From contig NZ_JACJUD010000005.1 of NCBI RefSeq assembly GCF_014174475.1, positions 248,001 through 312,000 on the forward strand: a stretch of 64,000 nt of DNA, in the 5' to 3' direction. Every line of letters begins with the position of its first letter. The stretch's first letter is position 1. The translations under genes and the position numbers were made by a program. Of the stretch, positions 60,410-64,000 are shown piece after piece. The notes under the pieces were generated by a model that ran no database searches, was not told the DNA's origin, and saw only the letters and a list, made by a program, of their open reading frames with translations. The DNA is from Aquipseudomonas ullengensis (GTDB taxonomy: Bacteria > Pseudomonadota > Gammaproteobacteria > Pseudomonadales > Pseudomonadaceae).

Positions 60410-61459
60410 ATGACCACACTCTTCGACCCCATCAAGATCGGCGACCTCGAACTGCCGAACCGCATCATCATGGCCCCGCTGACCCGCTGCCGCGCCGACG
60501 AAGGCCGCGTACCCAACGCGCTGATGGCCGAGTACTACGTGCAGCGCGCCAGCGCCGGGCTGATCATCAGCGAGGCCACCTCGGTTACGCCGATGGGCGT
60601 CGGCTACCCGGACACCCCCGGCATCTGGTCCGATGACCAGGTACGCGGCTGGCTCAACGTAACCCGCGCCGTGCATGCCAACGGCGGGCGCATCGTCCTG
60701 CAGCTGTGGCACGTCGGGCGCATTTCCGACCCGTCCTACCTGGATGGCGAACTGCCGGTCGCGCCGAGCGCCATAGCCGCCAAGGGCCATGTCAGCCTGG
60801 TTCGTCCGCTGAAGGATTACGTCACCCCGCGCGCCCTGGAAACCGAAGAAATCGCCGACATCGTCGAGGCCTATCGCAGTGGCGCGGAAAACGCCAAGGC
60901 CGCCGGCTTCGATGGCGTGGAAATCCATGCAGCCAACGGCTACCTGCTCGACCAGTTCCTGCAGGACAGCACCAACCAGCGCAGCGACCAATACGGCGGC
61001 AGCCTGGAAAACCGTGCACGCCTGCTGCTGGAAGTGACCGATGCGGTACTCAGCGTGTGGGAAGCCGGCCGCGTTGGCGTACACCTGGCGCCCCGTGCGG
61101 ACTCCCATGACATGGGCGACTCCGACCGTCACCAGACCTTCGGCTATGTTGCCCGTGAACTAGGCAAACGCGGCATCGCCTTCATCTGCGCCCGCGAGAA
61201 GATCGCCGACGACAGCCTGACCCCGTACCTGAAAGAGCAATTCGGCGGCGTGTTCATCGCCAACGAACGCTTCACCAAGGAACAGGCCAATACCTGGCTG
61301 AGCGAAGGCAAGGCCGATGCCGTGGCGTTCGGTATTCCCTTCATTGCCAACCCGGACCTGGTCCAGCGCCTGGCCACCGACGCACCGCTCAACGAGCCGC
61401 GTCCGGAGCTGTTCTACGGCCGGGGCCCGGTCGGTTACCTCGACTACCCACGTCTGTAA
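60410..61459 (+). CDS. Old Yellow Enzyme family alkene reductase (NemA/XenB-like)
   Basis: This 349-residue FMN enzyme reduces alpha,beta-unsaturated carbonyls, nitro compounds and quinones with NADPH. The FMN barrel starts LFDPIKIGDLELPNRIIMAPLTRCRADEGRVPNALMAEYYVQRAS; the substrate motif HAANGYLL gives His173 and Asn176; DQYGGSLENRARLLLEV is the family signature. The ATG at 60410 follows AAGGAGA. A loop with SHDMGDSDRHQ fits the NemA group. Confidence 0.92.
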   Translation: MTTLFDPIKIGDLELPNRIIMAPLTRCRADEGRVPNALMAEYYVQRASAGLIISEATSVTPMGVGYPDTPGIWSDDQVRGWLNVTRAVHANGGRIVLQLWHVGRISDPSYLDGELPVAPSAIAAKGHVSLVRPLKDYVTPRALETEEIADIVEAYRSGAENAKAAGFDGVEIHAANGYLLDQFLQDSTNQRSDQYGGSLENRARLLLEVTDAVLSVWEAGRVGVHLAPRADSHDMGDSDRHQTFGYVARELGKRGIAFICAREKIADDSLTPYLKEQFGGVFIANERFTKEQANTWLSEGKADAVAFGIPFIANPDLVQRLATDAPLNEPRPELFYGRGPVGYLDYPRL

Positions 61460-61472
61460 GCCGCGTAATTTT

Positions 61473-61535
61473 TAGGAGCCAGCGTGCTGGCGATCCGCTT
61501 CAGCGCGAAGCATCGCCAGCAAGCTGGCTCCTACA
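61473..61535. repeat. REP palindrome after the alkene reductase gene
   Basis: TAGGAGCCAGCGTGCTGGCG and CGCCAGCAAGCTGGCTCCTA are inverted arms around ATCCGCTTCAGCGCGAAGCAT. It precedes the terminator at 61554. Confidence 0.82.
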
Positions 61536-61553
61536 AGAGCGCACCTGGCCCAC

Positions 61554-61583
61554 AAAAAAGCCCCGCAATTGCGGGGCTTTTTT
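61554..61583. terminator. Bidirectional terminator
   Basis: AAAAAAGCCCCGCAA and TTGCGGGGCTTTTTT form a perfect stem between the convergent alkene reductase and rmuC genes. Confidence 0.9.
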
Positions 61584-61595
61584 GTGCTCGGTTAC

Positions 61596-63083
61596 TTACT
61601 CGCCGGCGTCGTCCAGCATCGGTACGCCGGCGGCGCGTTCCAGCAGATCGGCCGGCAGGCTCTTGCTGGCGCGCGCGCCAAGCAGCTTGAGGTTTTCCAC
61701 CCGGTTGACCAGGTTGCCACGGCCTTCGCACAGCTTGTTGCGCGCCGCCGCATAGGCCTTGTCCAACTGCTGCAAGCGGCTGCCGACTTCGTCCAGGTCA
61801 CCGATGAAGGCGACGAACTTGTCATACAGCTGGCCGGCACGCTCGGCGATCTCGCGGGCGTTCTGGCTCTGCCGCTCCTGGCGCCAGAGGCTATCGATCA
61901 CCCGCAGGGTGGCCAACAGCGTGGTGGGGCTGACGATCACCACATGCTGCTCGAAGGCGTCCTGGAACAGGTTCTGGTCGGCCTGCAGGGCGGCCGCAAA
62001 TGCCGCTTCGATCGGCACGAAGAGCAGCACGAAATCCAGGCTGTGCAACCCGTCCAGGCGCTTGTAGTCCTTACCCGCCAGGCCCTTGAGGTGGGTGCGC
62101 AGGGACAGCAGGTGCTGCTTCAGCGCCTGCTGCTGGATGACTTCGTCGTCGGCAGTGACGTATTGCTGGTAGGCGGTCAGGCTGACTTTGGCATCGATGA
62201 TCACTTGTTTGTCGCCCGGCAGTTGGATCAGCACGTCCGGCTGGAAGCGCTCGCCGTCGGCACCCTTGAGGCTGACCTGGGTCTCGTACTCGCGGCCCTT
62301 CTCCAGGCCGGCATGCTCCAGCACTCGCTCCAGCACCAGCTCACCCCAGTTGCCCTGGGTCTTCTGGCCTTTGAGGGCACGGGTCAGGTTGGTCGCTTCA
62401 TCACCCAGGCGCAGGTTGAGCTGCTGCAGGCGCTCCAGCTCCTTGGCCAGGGAGAAGCGCTCGCGGGCTTCGTTCTGGTAGCTCTCCTCGACACGCTTCT
62501 CGAACGACTGGATGCGTTCCTTTAGAGGGTCGAGCAACTGGCCGAGGCGCTGCTGACTGGTTTCGGCGAAGCGCTGCTCGCGCTCGTCGAAGATCTTGCC
62601 GGCCAGCTCGGCAAACTGCGCACGCAGTTCGTCGCGGGAGTTTTGCAGGTCGCTCAGGCGCTGCTGGTGGCCGTCCTGCTGCTCGCGTAGTTCGGCGCTG
62701 AGGCCGGCGCGCTCGCTTTCCAGGCGACGCAGTTCGCCTTCTTTCAGTTCACGCTCGCGGCTCCAGTCCTGTGCCGCCTCACGCGCCGTGACGCGCTCCT
62801 GGCCGAGCAGCTCGCTCTCGCGGCGCAAGGCGGCCAGTTCAGCCTGCTGGCGGGCGCCTTCCTGCTGCAGGCTGCGCACTTCATCGAGGCTGCCATCGAG
62901 CTGGGCGGTCAGGCCATCCTGGGCCAGGCGCGCGGTATTCAGACGCTCTTCCAGCAGCAGGCGCTCGGCGCTTTGCAGGGCCAGCTTGCGCTGCAGTTGC
63001 CAGGCCAGCACAGCTAGCGGCGCAGCGCCCAGCAGCAGGCCGAGGAGCAGGTTGGAAAGGTCAAAGGCAAAGGGCAAAGGCAC
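61596..63083 (-). CDS. rmuC: DNA recombination protein RmuC
   Basis: This 495-residue protein has an N-terminal membrane helix (LSNLLLGLLLGAAPLAVLAW), a long coiled coil rich in Glu/Gln/Arg (about 40-185), and the RmuC nuclease-like domain (GNWGELVLERVLEHAGLEKGREYETQVSLKGADGERFQPDVLIQLPGDKQVIIDAKVSLTAYQQYV). DVLI, IIDAK and the PIEAAF segment fit the PD-(D/E)XK fold. It limits inversion rearrangements in E. coli. The GTG at 63083 is assumed; no clear ribosome site decides it. Confidence 0.93.
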   Translation of the reverse strand: MPLPFAFDLSNLLLGLLLGAAPLAVLAWQLQRKLALQSAERLLLEERLNTARLAQDGLTAQLDGSLDEVRSLQQEGARQQAELAALRRESELLGQERVTAREAAQDWSRERELKEGELRRLESERAGLSAELREQQDGHQQRLSDLQNSRDELRAQFAELAGKIFDEREQRFAETSQQRLGQLLDPLKERIQSFEKRVEESYQNEARERFSLAKELERLQQLNLRLGDEATNLTRALKGQKTQGNWGELVLERVLEHAGLEKGREYETQVSLKGADGERFQPDVLIQLPGDKQVIIDAKVSLTAYQQYVTADDEVIQQQALKQHLLSLRTHLKGLAGKDYKRLDGLHSLDFVLLFVPIEAAFAAALQADQNLFQDAFEQHVVIVSPTTLLATLRVIDSLWRQERQSQNAREIAERAGQLYDKFVAFIGDLDEVGSRLQQLDKAYAAARNKLCEGRGNLVNRVENLKLLGARASKSLPADLLERAAGVPMLDDAGE

Positions 63084-63144
63084 GGCACGGGCTCGCTGTG
63101 TGGTTCGCGGTGCCGGGCAGTATACCTAGCGCCACGCCACCGAA

Positions 63145-63567
63145 TCAGACGCTTTTGTGCATCCGCCCGAGCAGTTGCCCCGCCTCTTGCGAACCCTGGG
63201 CAGCGGCCTGCTCCAGCCAGTGGCGGGCCTGCAGCGGCTCGCGCTGGCGCGGCTGGCAATACAACCGCCCCAGCTCCAGTTGCGCGTGCAGATCACCGGC
63301 ACGGCCGGCCTGGCGCAGCAACTCGAAACCGATGCGCCGATCACGGGCATTACCGCAATCGCGGCATAGCAGCTGCCCCAGGCGACTCTGCGCCAGCACC
63401 ACGCCCTGACGCGCCGGTTGCTTGAGCATGCGCCCGGCGATGCGTTTGATGCTGGCACTGTGCCCCAGGCGCGGACGGTCGAGCAGCCAGAGCACAAAGC
63501 GCAGCGGCAGACGAGTGGGTTCTTTCGGCGGATGGGACAGGGCGAGAGGCAGAACGCGCGACTTCAT
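63145..63567 (-). CDS. Sel1-like tetratricopeptide repeat protein
   Basis: This 140-residue protein has a basic N-terminus and two Sel1-like repeats (FELLRQAGRAGDLHAQLELGRLYCQ and QARHWLEQAAAQGSQEAGQLLGRM, about 80-137). Sel1 repeats bind proteins; the partner is unknown. It lies in tandem upstream of rmuC (61 bases between them). No signal peptide. Confidence 0.75.
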   Translation of the reverse strand: MKSRVLPLALSHPPKEPTRLPLRFVLWLLDRPRLGHSASIKRIAGRMLKQPARQGVVLAQSRLGQLLCRDCGNARDRRIGFELLRQAGRAGDLHAQLELGRLYCQPRQREPLQARHWLEQAAAQGSQEAGQLLGRMHKSV

Positions 63568-63670
63568 GAATGGACTGGCTGACTGCGGGGCGCGCCACTC
63601 TACTCTCTTTTTTTCTCTGGTAAAGACTTGCCAAGCACGCGCAAAAGCGCTCTAGAGCAAGCGCTCGGGA

Positions 63671-63706
63671 CAATCCACAGAACCTGTGGATAACTCCGTG
63701 GACAAC
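63671..63706. other. DnaA-box-like cluster
   Basis: TGTGGATAA (63685-63693) is a perfect DnaA box on the minus strand (TTATCCACA). CAATCCACA (63671) and GTGGACAA (63699) are near copies, and an AT-rich stretch follows (63759-63812). The region 63568-64000 has no gene I can support. This is not enough to claim an origin; rpmH, dnaA and other origin neighbours are absent. Confidence 0.4.
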
Positions 63707-63897
63707 TTGGTGGAAACTCTTCTCATCGCCTGTGGGACGGGGCTCCGAGTCAAACTGATGCTTTTTTCACCAATGAAAAAAATCTTTATTTTTCATTGAC
63801 TTGCAAAATGATCACAGAGAATCAAGCAGTTACGCGGTTTTATGACAGGAGCTTGACAAGGTGCTTCGCAATTGTGCACAAGTCCGCGGCCCTGCCC

Positions 63898-64000
63898 CGA
63901 CGAACGCCCTGTTTAAGGGCGCTGGGGCGCTCAGCCCTCTGGGCCGGCACCTGTAGCCCGGCGCACTAAAACAGAAGGCGCCCACAGCGCCGGTTCGTCG
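63898..64000 (+). other. Long inverted repeat at the right edge
   Basis: CGACGAAC (63898-63905) pairs with GTTCGTCG (63993-64000); inside, GGCGCTG (63918-63924) pairs with CAGCGCC (63985-63991) and GGGCGC (63925-63930) with GCGCCC (63978-63983). An alternative local hairpin CGCCCT/AGGGCG (63905-63921) competes with it. It could be a structured RNA or a regulatory leader for a gene beyond the window. Confidence 0.45.

Noticed and set aside
63671..63850. Chromosomal origin
   Set aside because: There is only one perfect DnaA box, and no dnaA, rpmH or gidA nearby. Called a DnaA-box-like cluster only.

Overview
This 64 kb window is chromosomal DNA of a Pseudomonas-like gammaproteobacterium. The evidence is high GC, short intergenic gaps, several families of Pseudomonas-type REP palindromes, and characteristic loci: pcpS, an OprD-family porin, olsBA, alkB with an AlkG-type rubredoxin, an acr3/arsH/gapdh/arsJ arsenic operon, DUF2790, and metE/metR. 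I see no prophage, insertion sequence, CRISPR array, rRNA or tRNA. The window is mostly housekeeping and accessory metabolism. The most unusual content lies in the regulatory DNA between genes.

Layout. 1-4.1 kb: a partial lipoprotein gene, two tandem LexA-like boxes before a small unknown gene, then a nitrate-type ABC transporter (nrtA-nrtB-nrtD). The transporter sits behind a sigma-54 promoter and a leader with two identical hexaloop hairpins and an overlapping terminator (an ANTAR/NasT antitermination leader). 4.2-18.2 kb: MAPEG protein, hydrolase, S1 RNA-binding protein, an LtaS-like phosphoglycerol transferase, a type II NADH dehydrogenase-like gene divergent from an Rrf2 regulator (both with IscR-type boxes), a divergent pseudouridine synthase, a DEAD-box helicase, and yhhQ behind a preQ1-I riboswitch. 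18.4-24.6 kb: azoreductase, LysR regulator, hydrolase, cyclophilin, and dctA with its own sigma-54 promoter. 24.9-30.5 kb: arsR-arsC-acr3-arsH-phosphatase-gapdh-arsJ. 30.7-32.3 kb: an OprD-family porin, again behind a sigma-54 promoter and an ANTAR-type leader. 32.4-42.6 kb: AraC regulator, transporters, PcpS, metE and metR. 42.7-52.1 kb: envelope genes, serine hydrolases, and a catalase/cytochrome b pair divergent from an ECF sigma/anti-sigma pair, with matching promoters on both sides. 52.2-64 kb: acyl-CoA dehydrogenase-like gene, olsB/olsA, acpH, AraC regulator, alkB-rubredoxin, an ArsR-type regulator-MFS-Old Yellow Enzyme cassette, rmuC, a Sel1-like gene, and a non-coding end with DnaA-box-like sequence and a long inverted repeat.

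How the parts work together. The two ANTAR leaders suggest that an outer-membrane porin and an inner-membrane ABC transporter about 30 kb apart are switched on by the same nitrogen signal (sigma-54, probably NtrC) and the same nitrate/nitrite-responsive antiterminator (probably NasT). That would make the OprD-family protein a nitrate-regulon porin. The ars operon combines arsenate reduction and Acr3 efflux, ArsH, and the GAPDH/ArsJ route that exports 1-arseno-3-phosphoglycerate. alkB with its rubredoxin supports alkane hydroxylation, and olsBA makes ornithine lipids.
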